From Phenylobacterium sp. (lineage in GTDB: Bacteria > Pseudomonadota > Alphaproteobacteria > Caulobacterales > Caulobacteraceae): a stretch of 64,000 bases of DNA. The position numbers were made by a program, and so were the translations under genes. The notes under the pieces are model-generated. The model had not been told where the DNA came from. It saw nothing but the letters and a program-made list of their open reading frames with translations, and did not search any database. How positions within the stretch are numbered: the stretch's first letter is position 1; the number at the start of each line of letters is the position of its first letter. The stretch is taken from NCBI RefSeq assembly GCF_025351295.1, contig NZ_JANXWD010000036.1, forward strand, positions 1 to 64,000. The letters are read 5' to 3'. Below, piece after piece: positions 47,058 through 57,104 of the stretch.

Positions 47058-47441
47058 ATGACGGACGCCGCCCCCAGTCCCGACCGTCCCGTCCTCGAAC
47101 GGTTGACGAAGCGCAGCGAGTTCCTCGCCTGCGCCCAGGCGCCCTCGTGCGCCAAGGGGGCCGTGGTGATTCAGGCCCTCATCCGAAACGACGCCGAGGC
47201 CAGGGTCCGGGTGGGCTTCACCGCCACCAAGCGCATCGGCGGGGCCGTGGTCCGCAACCGCGCCAAGCGGCGGATGCGCGAGGCCGCGCGGCTGATCCTG
47301 CCCGACCTGGGCCGACCCGGGACCGACTATGTGTTCATCGCCCGGGGAGGCATGACGACGCGCCCCTGGCCCCGTTTGCTTGACGATGTGAAAAGCGCGC
47401 TGATAAGGCTCGCCGCCGAACGCGCGGCCTCCCATGTGTAG
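47058..47441 (+). CDS. rnpA: Ribonuclease P protein component
   Basis: 127 residues. The RNA-binding motif is RNRAKRRMREAARL, preceded by RVGFTATKRIGGAVV. It helps the RNase P RNA cut the 5' leader of tRNA precursors. It lies between rpmH and yidC, the classic order; yidD, which often lies here, is absent or elsewhere. Confidence 0.96.
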   Translation: MTDAAPSPDRPVLERLTKRSEFLACAQAPSCAKGAVVIQALIRNDAEARVRVGFTATKRIGGAVVRNRAKRRMREAARLILPDLGRPGTDYVFIARGGMTTRPWPRLLDDVKSALIRLAAERAASHV

Positions 47442-47498
47442 CGGGCCCTCGCGCCTACCCTCGCTCCCCTTTTCCAGACGGAACCCGCGTCCCCGCTC

Positions 47499-49277
47499 AT
47501 GAGAGACGAAAACACCCGCAACACGATCATCTTCTTCGTGTGCGCGGCGATCATGCTCCTGCTCTACCAGGTCTTCGTGGCCGGGCCGCAGTCCAAGGCC
47601 CAGCAGGAGGCGGCCGCCCGCCAGGCGCCGGCCGCCGCGACCCTGGCGCGGGGCGCCCAGCCGCTGGTTCCACCGGCGCTGACCCGCCAGGCGGCGGTCG
47701 CCGCCTCGCCGCGGGTGCCGATCGCCACCCCGTCGCTGAAGGGCTCGCTGTCGCTGCGCGGGGCGCGGATCGACGACCTCTACCTGACCGGCTATCGCGA
47801 GACCCTCGACAAGACCTCGCCGCCGGTGGAACTGCTGCGCCCCGAGGGCGCGCTGAACGCCTGGTTCGCCGACATCGGCTGGACCGGCGCCAACGTGCCC
47901 GGCCTGCCGAACGGCCAGACCGTGTGGACCCTGGCCCAGGGCACGGTGCTGGCGCCCGGAAAGCCGGTGATCCTGACCTACGACAACGGCCAGGGCCTGA
48001 CCTTCACCCGCGTCATCGCGGTGGACGAGAACTACCTGTTCACGATCACCGACACCGTGGCCAACGCCGGCGCGGCGGCGATCACACTCGCCCCCTACGG
48101 CTCGGTGCAGCGCCAGGGCCTGCCGGAGGGCCTGGGCAAGAACTCCGTGGTCCACGAGGGCGGCATGGGCTGGTTCGGCAACGACCGCCGCCCGATCAAG
48201 TACAAGAAGTGGGAGAAGGACGGCGGCGGCCCGGCGCGGCCCTCGGTCGGCGGCTGGATCGGCATCACCGACCGCTACTGGCTGGCGGCCCTGATCCCCG
48301 GCCCGCAGGAGCATTTCGACGGCCGCTATGGCCTGACCCGCACTCAGGGCGTGACCATCTATGACGCCAACTTCGTCGGCCAGCCGCGCACGGTGGGCGC
48401 CGGCCAGCAGGTCAGCTCGACCACCCGCCTGTTCGCCGGCGCCAAGCGCGTGCCGCTGCTGAAGGACTACCAGGAGCGCCTGGGCATCGCCCACCTGGAC
48501 GAGGCCGTGGACTGGGGCATGTTCTGGTTCATCACCCGCCCGGTGTTCACCTTCCTGGGCTTCATCTACGCCCAGGTCGGCAACTTCGGCGTCGCCATCC
48601 TGCTGCTCACCGTCGTGGTGCGCGCGGTCTTCTTCCCGATCGCCAACAAGCAGTACGAGTCGATGACCAAGATGAAGAAGGTGCAGCCCGCGATGGAGGA
48701 GTTGCGCAAGAAATTCAAGGACGACCCGGCCAAGCAGCAGCAGGAGCTGATGGCCCTCTACCAGCGCGAGAAGGTCAATCCGCTGGCCGGCTGCCTGCCG
48801 ATCTTCCTGCAGATCCCGGTGTTCTTCTCGCTGTTCAAGGTGCTGCAGATCAGCATCGACATGCGCCATGCCCCGTTCGCCGGCTGGATCCAGGACCTCT
48901 CGGCCCGCGACCCGACGACGATCTTCAACCTGTTCGGCCTGATCCCCTGGGACCCGGGCAGCGCGCCGCTGATCGGCACGTTCATGGCCACCAGCCTGCA
49001 CATCGGCGTGCTGCCGATCCTCTACGGGATCACCACCTGGCTCACCACCTCGATGAGCCCGCCGGCCCCGGACCCGACCCAGCAGAAGATGTTCCAGCTG
49101 ATGCCGATCCTGTTCACCTTCATCATGGCGCAGTTCGCGATCGGCCTGCTGGTCTACTACACCTGGTCGAACATGCTCACGGCCATGCAGCAGTACATCA
49201 TCATGCGCCGCTTCAAGGTGGATAACCCCATCGACAAGCTGATCCGCAGGCTGACCGGCAAGGCGCAGGCGGCCTGA
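47499..49277 (+). CDS. yidC: Membrane protein insertase YidC
   Basis: 592 residues. N-terminal membrane segment ([19 protein letters not shown]), large periplasmic domain to about 350, then the conserved core with [37 protein letters not shown] and [20 protein letters not shown]. It inserts proteins into the inner membrane with or without Sec. Its stop overlaps the start of engB by one base (TGATG). Confidence 0.96.
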   Translation: MRDENTRNTIIFFVCAAIMLLLYQVFVAGPQSKAQQEAAARQAPAAATLARGAQPLVPPALTRQAAVAASPRVPIATPSLKGSLSLRGARIDDLYLTGYRETLDKTSPPVELLRPEGALNAWFADIGWTGANVPGLPNGQTVWTLAQGTVLAPGKPVILTYDNGQGLTFTRVIAVDENYLFTITDTVANAGAAAITLAPYGSVQRQGLPEGLGKNSVVHEGGMGWFGNDRRPIKYKKWEKDGGGPARPSVGGWIGITDRYWLAALIPGPQEHFDGRYGLTRTQGVTIYDANFVGQPRTVGAGQQVSSTTRLFAGAKRVPLLKDYQERLGIAHLDEAVDWGMFWFITRPVFTFLGFIYAQVGNFGVAILLLTVVVRAVFFPIANKQYESMTKMKKVQPAMEELRKKFKDDPAKQQQELMALYQREKVNPLAGCLPIFLQIPVFFSLFKVLQISIDMRHAPFAGWIQDLSARDPTTIFNLFGLIPWDPGSAPLIGTFMATSLHIGVLPILYGITTWLTTSMSPPAPDPTQQKMFQLMPILFTFIMAQFAIGLLVYYTWSNMLTAMQQYIIMRRFKVDNPIDKLIRRLTGKAQAA

Positions 49278-49939
49278 TGGACGAGACCCCCAAGGGTCCG
49301 GAAACCTCGCCCTTCGACGACGAGGCGCTGGAGGCAGGCCGCGTGTTCTTCGCCCATCCCGTGACCTTCCTGATGGGCTGCGTGGCTATCGCCGGCCTGC
49401 CCCCCGCCGACCTGCCGGAGGTGGCCTTCGCCGGCCGTTCCAACGTGGGCAAGTCGTCGCTGATCAACGCGGTGACCGGCCGCCACGGCCTGGCGCGCGC
49501 CTCGACGGCGCCGGGACGCACGCGGGAGATCAACTTCTTCGTCGCCGACGAGACGTTGCGGCTGGTCGACCTGCCCGGCTACGGCTTCGCCAAGGTCAGC
49601 CGCGACACGGCGGCCAAGTTCCAGAACCTGGGCCGCGCCTACCTGCGCGGCCGGCCGAACCTGAAGCGCGCCTACCTGCTGATCGACGCCCGCCATGGCC
49701 TCAAGGACGTGGACCAGGAGGCCATGGAGGCCTTCGACCTGGCCGCCGTCTCCTACCAGATCGTGCTGACCAAGGCCGACAAGCTGAAGGGTCGCGACGT
49801 CGAACAGATGACCGCCGAGACCTTGCGCAAGATCGCCAAGCGCCCGGCGGCCTTCCCCCGGGTTGTCGCCACCTCAGCGGAAAAGGGCATGGGCATCCCG
49901 GAACTCCGCGCCGAGATCATCGCCGCCTGCACGGTCTGA
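49277..49939 (+). CDS. engB: Ribosome biogenesis GTP-binding protein YsxC/EngB
   Basis: 220 residues, TRAFAC-class GTPase. G1 is GRSNVGKSS, followed by a G2-like [13 protein letters not shown]3 DLPGYG and G4 TKADK. It acts in assembly of the large ribosomal subunit. It is translated with yidC (overlapping codons). Confidence 0.95.
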   Translation: MDETPKGPETSPFDDEALEAGRVFFAHPVTFLMGCVAIAGLPPADLPEVAFAGRSNVGKSSLINAVTGRHGLARASTAPGRTREINFFVADETLRLVDLPGYGFAKVSRDTAAKFQNLGRAYLRGRPNLKRAYLLIDARHGLKDVDQEAMEAFDLAAVSYQIVLTKADKLKGRDVEQMTAETLRKIAKRPAAFPRVVATSAEKGMGIPELRAEIIAACTV

Positions 49940-49946
49940 ACGGCCT

Positions 49947-50339
49947 TCAGCCCGCGTTGCGGTCGGCGTGCGGCCTGAGATCGCCGCCGATCATGGGCTG
50001 CCAATGCTGGCTGTAGGACGGTGCGATCTTCGCCTCGAAGGCGCGGAGCCGCGCGGCCAGGCCTTCCCGCGCCTTCGCGTCGGGGCCGACGGCGGGCGCC
50101 AGTATGTGAGGCCGGTATCCGGCCAGCCGGCCAAGCAGCCGCAGAAACGCCTCGTGCTCCGGCGTGCCCACGGCCGGTTCGCGGTCGTGGAGCCGATCCG
50201 CTTCGTCCAGGTCCAGGGCGAAGTCCTGTTCGTTTCGGATCATCGCGCAGCTGATCCCGATCGATGTGGCGTGAGCATGCGGCGGTAACGCCAGCCCATC
50301 GACTATCGTTGCGTTCAGGCCTCGGTTTGGCGTGTCCAT
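49947..50339 (-). CDS. Hypothetical protein, convergent with engB
   Basis: A possible 130-residue protein of unknown function, charged and partly helical: DFALDLDEADRLHDRE, GTPEHEAFLRLLGRLAG, GLAARLRAFEAKIAPSYSQ. It lacks a signal peptide and ends 7 bases from the engB stop. The codon pattern is consistent with coding but I know no family, and the ribosome site is poor. A later internal start (MIRNEQ) would give about 100 residues. Confidence 0.45.
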   Translation of the reverse strand: MDTPNRGLNATIVDGLALPPHAHATSIGISCAMIRNEQDFALDLDEADRLHDREPAVGTPEHEAFLRLLGRLAGYRPHILAPAVGPDAKAREGLAARLRAFEAKIAPSYSQHWQPMIGGDLRPHADRNAG

Positions 50340-50434
50340 CCCGCCGAAGGCGACCCGTCCCGGCCGCAGGGCGATGACGCTTCACCTCCGCAACGTCACC
50401 CGGCTAACGGAGGGGCAAGCGATAGGGACCTCCC

Positions 50435-51577
50435 ATGATCCACACCGATTCCCGCCCGGTATTCGACGAAGGCCTGAACCTGTTCCGCGACCAGGTGCGC
50501 AAGTTCTACGACCGCGCCCTGTGGCCCAACCTGGACCGCTGGGAGGCCGAGGGCGTCGTCGACCGCCAGTTCTGGCTGGCCTGCGGCGAGGCGGGGATCC
50601 TGTGTCCGACCGTGGCGCCGGCGTACGGCGGCCTGGGCCTCGACTTCCGTTACAACGCAGTGATCTCCGAGGAGCTGTTCTACGCGGGATCCTCGGCCGG
50701 CATCACGCTGCAGTCCGACATCGTCGCCGACTACATCGAGAACTACGGCTCCGAAGAGCAGAAGCGGCACTGGCTGCCGCAGATGGTCTCCGGCGAGGCG
50801 ATCACCGCCATCGCCATGACCGAGCCGGGCGCCGGGTCCGACCTGCAGGGCGTGCGGACCACCGCCAGGCGCGACGGCAATCACTATGTGGTCAGCGGCT
50901 CCAAGACCTACATCACCAACGGACAGAACGCCGACCTGATCATCGTGGTGGCCAAGACCGATCCGGACGCCGGCTCGAAAGGCATCTCGCTGATCCTGGT
51001 GGAGGCCACCCGCGAGGGGTTCAAGCGCGGCCGCAACCTGGACAAGATCGGCCAGCATTCCGCCGACACCTCCGAACTGTTCTTCGAGGACGTCCGCGTG
51101 CCGCTCACCAACTGCCTGGGTGAGGAAGGCCGCGGCTTCGCCTATCTGATGAACCAGCTGCCGCAGGAGCGCCTCGGCATCGCCGTCCAGGCCCAGGCCG
51201 CCGCCCAGCGCGCCTTCGACGAGACGGTCAAGTTCACCAAGGACCGCAAGGCCTTCAAGCAGACCATCTTCGATTTCCAGAACACCCGCTTCACCCTGGG
51301 CGGCCTGAAGGCCAAGCTGCAGGCCGGCTGGGCGCACCTGGACTGGTGCATGGCCCGCCACCTGGAGGGCAAGCTGACCGCGGCCGAGGGGTCGGCGGCC
51401 AAGCTGTTCCACACCGAGCTGCAATGGGAGGTCTGCGACGCCGGCCTGCAGCTGCACGGCGGCGCCGGCTACATGAACGAGTATCCGATCGCGCGGCTGT
51501 GGCGCGACGCCCGCGTCCAGCGGATCTACGGCGGCACGTCGGAGATCATGAAGGAGGTCGTGGCGCGGTCGATCTAG
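50435..51577 (+). CDS. Acyl-CoA dehydrogenase
   Basis: 380-residue FAD enzyme of beta-oxidation type. FAD and substrate blocks are AMTEPGAGSDL, SKTYITNGQNADL and LHGGAGYMNEYPI; RIYGGTSEIMKEVVAR at the end carries the residues typical of short- to long-chain members. The catalytic Glu is the one in GGTSEIM or an equivalent upstream, which cannot be settled by eye. The start follows GGAGGGG loosely. Confidence 0.9.
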   Translation: MIHTDSRPVFDEGLNLFRDQVRKFYDRALWPNLDRWEAEGVVDRQFWLACGEAGILCPTVAPAYGGLGLDFRYNAVISEELFYAGSSAGITLQSDIVADYIENYGSEEQKRHWLPQMVSGEAITAIAMTEPGAGSDLQGVRTTARRDGNHYVVSGSKTYITNGQNADLIIVVAKTDPDAGSKGISLILVEATREGFKRGRNLDKIGQHSADTSELFFEDVRVPLTNCLGEEGRGFAYLMNQLPQERLGIAVQAQAAAQRAFDETVKFTKDRKAFKQTIFDFQNTRFTLGGLKAKLQAGWAHLDWCMARHLEGKLTAAEGSAAKLFHTELQWEVCDAGLQLHGGAGYMNEYPIARLWRDARVQRIYGGTSEIMKEVVARSI

Positions 51578-51656
51578 GGCGCCACGTCCGACACCCGATG
51601 CAACAAGCGGGGCCGTCAGGCGTTTCTTCAGGCGTCCACGTCCGGGAGCTGCCCGC

Positions 51657-52412
51657 ATGACCCCCACCGCCCTCGCCCCGCAACCGGGGGCGAATACACA
51701 CGCGGCCGCAAGGCGGGGCAACCGCCTGCTGGCGGCGCTCTCCGCCCGCGATTTCGCGGTGCTGGAGCCTCACCTCGAGCCGGTGGCCCTGCCGCGCGGC
51801 AAGGTGCTGTTCGAGCCGGGCGACGACGTGCACACCACCTACTTCCCCTGCCGCCGCACGATGGCCTCGCTGCTGATCGTCACCCGCGACGGGCGCGAGT
51901 TAGAGGCCGCCACCATCGGGCGCGAGGGGGCCATCGGCGGGATCGTCAGCGAGGGCCACAAGCCGGCGTTCGGGCGCGCCGTGGTGCAGATCGGCGGCGA
52001 CGCGCTGTGCATCTCCACCAGCCACCTGGAGGCGGCCAAGACCGGCTCGCCGCGGTTCGGCGACCTGTTTTCCCGCTACGCAGACGCCCTGCTCGCCCAG
52101 ATGATGCAGTCGGTGGCCTGCAACGCCCTGCATCGGGCGGACGAACGCTGCTGCCGCTGGCTGCTGGCCACCCACGACCGGGCCGGCGACAACATCATCC
52201 ACCTGACCCAGGAGTCCCTGGCCGAGATGCTGGGCGTGCAACGCACCACCGTCACCGCCGTGACCGGCGAACTGCAGGCGCGCGGCCTGATCCGCACCTA
52301 CCGCGGGCGGGTGGAGGTGATCGACCGCCCCGGCCTCGAACGCGCCGCCTGCGAGTGCTATCGCGCCGTGGAGGACCACTTCGCGAGATTGCTGCCGGAG
52401 GTGGACGTCTAG
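51657..52412 (+). CDS. Crp/Fnr-family transcriptional regulator
   Basis: 251 residues. The cyclic-nucleotide-type beta-barrel is at about 25-145 (GKVLFEPGDDVHTTYFP, LEAATIGREGAIG). The C-terminal helix-turn-helix is LAEMLGVQRTTVTAVTGELQ followed by the wing GLIRTYRGRVEV. It lacks the N-terminal cysteines for an Fnr iron-sulfur cluster. A GGGAG site lies before the ATG at 51657. Its signal is unknown. Confidence 0.9.
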   Translation: MTPTALAPQPGANTHAAARRGNRLLAALSARDFAVLEPHLEPVALPRGKVLFEPGDDVHTTYFPCRRTMASLLIVTRDGRELEAATIGREGAIGGIVSEGHKPAFGRAVVQIGGDALCISTSHLEAAKTGSPRFGDLFSRYADALLAQMMQSVACNALHRADERCCRWLLATHDRAGDNIIHLTQESLAEMLGVQRTTVTAVTGELQARGLIRTYRGRVEVIDRPGLERAACECYRAVEDHFARLLPEVDV

Positions 52413-52496
52413 GACGCGTGTCCAATGCCGCTGATCCCGATGAATGCCGGGATGAGCGGAACGTACTGATTTCGCGCGCTCAATCCGGCCGGGATC

Positions 52497-52796
52497 CTAA
52501 ACGTACCGGAGCGCCAGCTGCGAGAGCATCGGGACCAGGACCAGCAGCACCACCAGCCAGGCGAAGCTGTCCTGCTTGCGGCGGAACAGCACCACCGCTG
52601 CGATCATCGCCCACAGCAGCAGCGCCGCCTGGACGGCCGCGGCCGCCACCACCGCGGGCGGAATCTGCGCCAGCTTGTGAGCCGCCACGCCCAACTGCAC
52701 ATAGGTGACCACCTGGGACGCGCTGACGTAGAGCGGCCACAGGCAGGCGGCGACCGCGGCATAGAAGACCACGGTCAGGATCGGCGACGTCTTCAT
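52497..52796 (-). CDS. Small membrane protein, function unknown
   Basis: 99 residues with three hydrophobic segments (SPILTVVFYAAVAACLWPLY, a central PPAVVAAAAVQAALLLWAMI and a last FAWLVVLLVLVPMLSQLAL). No family is recognised. The start at 52796 overlaps the stop of a small upstream frame (ATGA). The surrounding gap 52413-52496 contains a partial ATCCCG-type repeat. Confidence 0.6.
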   Translation of the reverse strand: MKTSPILTVVFYAAVAACLWPLYVSASQVVTYVQLGVAAHKLAQIPPAVVAAAAVQAALLLWAMIAAVVLFRRKQDSFAWLVVLLVLVPMLSQLALRYV

Positions 52797-52867
52797 GGCC
52801 GCCGCACCACCGTGTCGCCGCCCGCCGGCATCGCCACGGCCAGCGCCGCCCCCAGAACCCTGCGCAT
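52793..52867 (-). CDS. Possible short leader peptide upstream of the membrane protein
   Basis: A 24-codon frame MRRVLGAALAVAMPAGGDT ending VVRRP, resembling a bare signal peptide, whose stop overlaps the start of the next gene (ATGA). It could be a real tiny gene, a leader for coupled translation, or chance. No other support. Confidence 0.25.
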   Translation of the reverse strand: MRRVLGAALAVAMPAGGDTVVRRP

Positions 52868-52968
52868 GAAAACTCCCCGACACCTTCGATGCGGACGCTA
52901 GCACGGCGCAGGCTTGGTGACAGGGGCGCCCCCGTCCGCTATCGGGACGCGCGACCTAGGAGCGACGG

Positions 52969-53883
52969 GTGAGCGACGACACGGAAGGCCAGGGTTGGGC
53001 CACGGCCAGGACGCTGGCCGAGGCCCTGCCCTACATCCAGACCTACAGCCGCGAGACCGTGGTGATCAAATACGGCGGCCACGCCATGGGCGAGGAACAG
53101 GTCGCCAAGCTGTTCGCCGCCGACGTGGTGCTGCTGCGCATGCTGGGCGTCCAGCCGGTGGTGGTGCACGGCGGCGGGCCGCAGATCTCCGCCTGGCTGG
53201 AGAAGGCCGGGGTTAAGTCCACCTTCGTGGATGGCCTGCGGGTCACCGACCAGGCCACCATGGAGGTCGCCGAGATGGTGCTGTCGGGCGCCATCAACAA
53301 GGAGATCGCCAGCTGGATCACCCAGGCCGGCGCGGGGGCGAACGTGCGCGGCGTGGGCCTCTCCGGCAAGGACGCCAAGCTGATCACCGTCGAGAAGGTG
53401 ACGCGCACCCGCCGCGCGCCCAACTCGGTCGAGGAGCAGATCGTCGACCTGGGCTTCGTCGGCGAGCCCAAGACCATCGAGACCCAGCTGATCAAGGACC
53501 TGATCCGCGCCGAGACCGACTACATCCCGGTGATCGCGCCGATCGGGGTCGGCGAGGACGGCAAGACTTACAACATCAACGCCGACACGGTGGCCGGCGC
53601 CCTGGCCGGCGCGCTGGGCGCCAAGCGCATGCTGCTGCTGACCGACGTGCCCGGGGTGATGGACGCCAACCGCCAGCTGATTCGCCAGATGACCGTGGCC
53701 GAGGCGCGCCAGGCCATCGCCGACCGGGTCGCCACCGGCGGCATGATCCCCAAGCTGGAGACCGCCATCGCCGCGGTCGAGGCGGGCGTCGAGGCCGTGG
53801 TCATCCTGGACGGCCGCCGCCCGCACGCCATGCTGCTGGAACTGTTCACCGAGCACGGGTCGGGGACCTTGGTGTGCCGGTGA
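52969..53883 (+). CDS. argB: Acetylglutamate kinase
   Basis: 304 residues starting with GTG. It phosphorylates N-acetylglutamate in arginine synthesis. Blocks: [15 protein letters not shown] at the start, [26 protein letters not shown] and [11 protein letters not shown], and [11 protein letters not shown] near the C-terminus. The GTG at 52969 is backed by an AGGAG site. The stop overlaps the next gene's GTG by four bases, suggesting coupling. Confidence 0.95.
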   Translation: MSDDTEGQGWATARTLAEALPYIQTYSRETVVIKYGGHAMGEEQVAKLFAADVVLLRMLGVQPVVVHGGGPQISAWLEKAGVKSTFVDGLRVTDQATMEVAEMVLSGAINKEIASWITQAGAGANVRGVGLSGKDAKLITVEKVTRTRRAPNSVEEQIVDLGFVGEPKTIETQLIKDLIRAETDYIPVIAPIGVGEDGKTYNINADTVAGALAGALGAKRMLLLTDVPGVMDANRQLIRQMTVAEARQAIADRVATGGMIPKLETAIAAVEAGVEAVVILDGRRPHAMLLELFTEHGSGTLVCR

Positions 53884-54557
53884 GCCCCGCTCCGGCCAGG
53901 GTCGACCTCAGCCACGTCGACACCTGGCTGTTCGACCTGGACGGCACGCTCTATCCGGCCGAATCCGGGTTCCTGGACGCCGTCGTCGACCGCATGACCG
54001 ACTTCGTGGAGACGGTCACCGGCCTGCCGCGCCCCGCGGCCCTGAAGCTGCAGAAGAGCTACCTGGCCGAGCACGGCCTGACGCTGACCGGACTGATGCG
54101 GCACCATGGCGTCGATCCGGCCGAGTTCCACGCCATCTTCCACGACCTGTCGCTGAACGCCCTGGCGCAGGACCCAGAGCTGCTGGCCGCCCTGGCGCGG
54201 CTGCCCGGCCGCCGGCTGATCTTCACCAACGCCGACGACCGCCATGCGGTGCGGGTACTGGAGCACCTGGGCCTCAGCCACCTGTTCGACGACGTCTTCC
54301 ACATCGGCTCGGCCGGCTATTCGCCCAAGCCCAGCGCCGAGGCCTTCGCCCGCATGGACGCCGCCCACGGGATCGCGCCGGCGACCACCGCCTTCTTCGA
54401 GGACAGCCAGCGCAACCTGGAGCCGGCCGCCGCCCTGGGCATGACGACCGTGCTAGTCGGCCAGTACGCCGCGCTCTCGACCGCCCCCTTCGTTCACCAC
54501 CGAACCCACAAGCTCGCGCCGTTCCTGAACGCCGCGCGGCTCAAAGAGGCCGCCTGA
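53880..54557 (+). CDS. HAD-family pyrimidine 5'-nucleotidase-like protein
   Basis: 225 residues. HAD motif I is FDLDGTLYP, motif II FTNADD, and motif III/IV is SPKPSAEAF with FFEDSQRN. The variant matches pyrimidine 5'-nucleotidases of the YjjG/SDT1 type. It would dephosphorylate UMP or CMP. A GTG overlapping the argB stop (GTGA) was taken as start. Confidence 0.85.
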   Translation: MSPAPARVDLSHVDTWLFDLDGTLYPAESGFLDAVVDRMTDFVETVTGLPRPAALKLQKSYLAEHGLTLTGLMRHHGVDPAEFHAIFHDLSLNALAQDPELLAALARLPGRRLIFTNADDRHAVRVLEHLGLSHLFDDVFHIGSAGYSPKPSAEAFARMDAAHGIAPATTAFFEDSQRNLEPAAALGMTTVLVGQYAALSTAPFVHHRTHKLAPFLNAARLKEAA

Positions 54558-55388
<831 letters not shown>

Positions 55389-55393
55389 GCGTC

Positions 55394-55508
55394 TAGAGCG
55401 CGTCAGGCGAAAGTGGATCCCGGTTTCGCCGCCCGACGCGCTCTAATTCAAAGAGTTAGAGCCTTTTTATCTGGTTCAAGTGACTCCACTTGAACCAGAA
55501 AGGCGCTA
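55394..55508. repeat. Dispersed palindromic repeat with three stems
   Basis: Three perfect stems follow each other: TAGAGCGCGTC (55394) with GACGCGCTCTA (55435), CTCTAA (55441) with TTAGAG (55456), and TCTGGTTCAAGTG (55470) with CACTTGAACCAGA (55487). This unit is known to me as a common repeat in Caulobacterales and related genomes. It lies at the junction after dapD, and its last bases supply the stop codon of the minus-strand cytochrome gene. Confidence 0.8.
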
Positions 55509-55955
55509 GGGCCAGGGATATTCCGCGATCGCGGCGCCGGTCTTGCGCAGGCGGGCGACCAGGGTCCGGCGGTATTTGACGATGTCACTGACGTCGACCG
55601 CGCGCAGGGTCGCGACCTCGCCGGGCGTGAACCGCTGGATCCGGTCCACGGGCGCGGCGGACCAGCGGTCGAGCAGATAGTTCAGGACGATGGTGAGATC
55701 GGCGTCGCTCAGGCCCGAGCTCGCCACACCCGGCACATGCAGCATGTAGGTGCGGCCACCGGGATCGCGGGCAAGGTCGCCAATGAACCCCGGAAACGGC
55801 GGCACGCCCGCCTCGGCCGCGCCCTGGCCGTCGGCGCGGTGACAGCCTGAACACTTCAGCAGGTAAAGGGCCCGCGCGGACTGGGCGCCCGCGGGCACGG
55901 CGACGGCCGCGAAGGCGGCCAGCAGCACGCCAGTCAGCAGGGACTGGCGGCGCAT
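55506..55955 (-). CDS. Monoheme cytochrome c linked to the amine dehydrogenase
   Basis: 149 residues with signal peptide MRRQSLLTGVLLAAFAAVAV and a single heme site LKCSGCHRAD. It is the last gene of the amine dehydrogenase operon, 2 bases after mauA. In other bacteria an azurin, amicyanin or cytochrome accepts the electrons from the tryptophan tryptophylquinone enzyme; here this cytochrome is the obvious candidate. Its stop codon lies in a dispersed repeat. Confidence 0.85.
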   Translation of the reverse strand: MRRQSLLTGVLLAAFAAVAVPAGAQSARALYLLKCSGCHRADGQGAAEAGVPPFPGFIGDLARDPGGRTYMLHVPGVASSGLSDADLTIVLNYLLDRWSAAPVDRIQRFTPGEVATLRAVDVSDIVKYRRTLVARLRKTGAAIAEYPWP

Positions 55956-55957
55956 GG

Positions 55958-56494
55958 CTATTCCGCCACGCCCAGCACGATGGCCACGGTGCAGTGGTAG
56001 CCCTTGTTGGCGTTGGCCATGCACCAGTTGATGTCGTTGTGCAGCCCCATCGAATACCCAGGCCGCTCGCCCTTGCTGTGCAGGCAGAACTGCGCGCCCG
56101 AGTATGGGGTCTTGCCGCAACAGTCGTAGTACGAGACCAGATAGTCACGCTTGTCGCCCGGGTTGTGGCAGGTGCCCACCCACGACACCTGCGAGGCCTC
56201 CGCCCCCACCGGACAGCTGGTCTTGGAGCCGCCTGAGGTGGTGCAGAGGTTTCCGTCCAGGGCGCAGTAGCGCCAGTAGTCGCAGGTCTTGTCGTCGTCG
56301 ATCGGGGCGGGCTTCTCGCCGGTCGCCGCGAACCCGCGGTCGAAGGGCAGGGTCGCGACCACCGCCCCGCCCACCAGGAAGCCGCCCAGCTTCGCCAGAG
56401 CGCTGCGGCGGCCGAATCGACGCGCGCTGGACCGGGCCCCGGACACCAGGATATCGTCGAGCTGCTTGCCGACCCGGCTGAAGAAATTCGTCAC
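55958..56494 (-). CDS. mauA: Amine dehydrogenase light (beta) subunit, TTQ-bearing
   Basis: 178 residues. Catalytic subunit whose two tryptophans are cross-linked and oxidised to tryptophan tryptophylquinone; W105 in SQVSWVGTCHNP and W157 in HNDINWCMAN are both present (spacing 52). A twin-arginine signal (RRFGRRSALAKLGGF) exports it folded. Disulfide cysteines are C71, C77, C84, C94, C109, C125, C126, C137, C158 and C168, ten rather than the twelve of the methylamine enzyme. Related aralkylamine dehydrogenase subunits fit equally. It starts with GTG after a GGGAGA site. The mau name is by analogy. Confidence 0.9.
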   Translation of the reverse strand: MTNFFSRVGKQLDDILVSGARSSARRFGRRSALAKLGGFLVGGAVVATLPFDRGFAATGEKPAPIDDDKTCDYWRYCALDGNLCTTSGGSKTSCPVGAEASQVSWVGTCHNPGDKRDYLVSYYDCCGKTPYSGAQFCLHSKGERPGYSMGLHNDINWCMANANKGYHCTVAIVLGVAE

Positions 56495-56510
56495 CGATGG
56501 TCTCCCGGTT

Positions 56511-57104
56511 CTATTCCGCCGCATGGTTGGCCGCATATTGCTGGAGGGACGGTACGCCGGCGCTGAGCGCGCTGAACAGGCTCTCAAGCTGCTCGCGATT
56601 GTTCACCAGGCCCTTGGCGCGGACCACGCCCCCCTTGTCGGTGAGCACGGCGAACGGCAGGCGCTGGACGCGGTAGGCCATACCCAGCTCCGACGACAGC
56701 ACGTAGGGGAAGGCGGTCAGCCTGCGCCGGCGGATGAAGTCGCGATGCTTCGCCTCGTCTCCGTCGCTGGCCAGCACGACGTCCAGCCAGGCCTTCTCGT
56801 CGGTGCGGATGCTGTTGAGCACCGGCAGCAGCTGTTTGCAGACCGGGCAGGTCGGCGACAGGAAGAACACCAGTTGCGCGCGCGCCGTCGCCCCGCCGAT
56901 CGCGATCGGTGGTCCGGTCAGGCTCGGCGGCAGGAACCGGGGGCTGGGCTCGCCCACCCGGGGCCCGGCGCTGTCCATCAGCGCCCCCATCGGCGAGATC
57001 CGCTCATAGAGGACGCCGATCTGGCGCAGCATCACGACGATCACCGTCGCCAGGACCAGGACCAGCGCCCAGAGGGCCGCCACGGCGAACACCAGAAGCG
57101 TCAT
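56511..57104 (-). CDS. mauD: Amine dehydrogenase accessory protein MauD (thioredoxin-like)
   Basis: 197 residues. One N-terminal membrane segment (LVFAVAALWALVLVLATVIV), then a thioredoxin-fold domain with the redox site SPTCPVCKQLL. It is thought to form or correct the many disulfide bonds in MauA in the periplasm. The ATG overlaps the mauE stop (ATGA). The order mauB-E-D-A is the conserved one. Confidence 0.9.
   Translation of the reverse strand: MTLLVFAVAALWALVLVLATVIVVMLRQIGVLYERISPMGALMDSAGPRVGEPSPRFLPPSLTGPPIAIGGATARAQLVFFLSPTCPVCKQLLPVLNSIRTDEKAWLDVVLASDGDEAKHRDFIRRRRLTAFPYVLSSELGMAYRVQRLPFAVLTDKGGVVRAKGLVNNREQLESLFSALSAGVPSLQQYAANHAAE

Noticed and set aside
52413..52496. Second copy of the 17-bp ATCCCGGCGAAGGCCGG palindrome
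   Set aside because: Only a weak partial match (GATCCCGATGAATGCCGGGAT) is present, so it is not listed as a repeat.
55441..55505. Rho-independent terminator after dapD
   Set aside because: The stems are strong but the T-run lies before, not after, the last hairpin, and the unit fits a dispersed repeat better.
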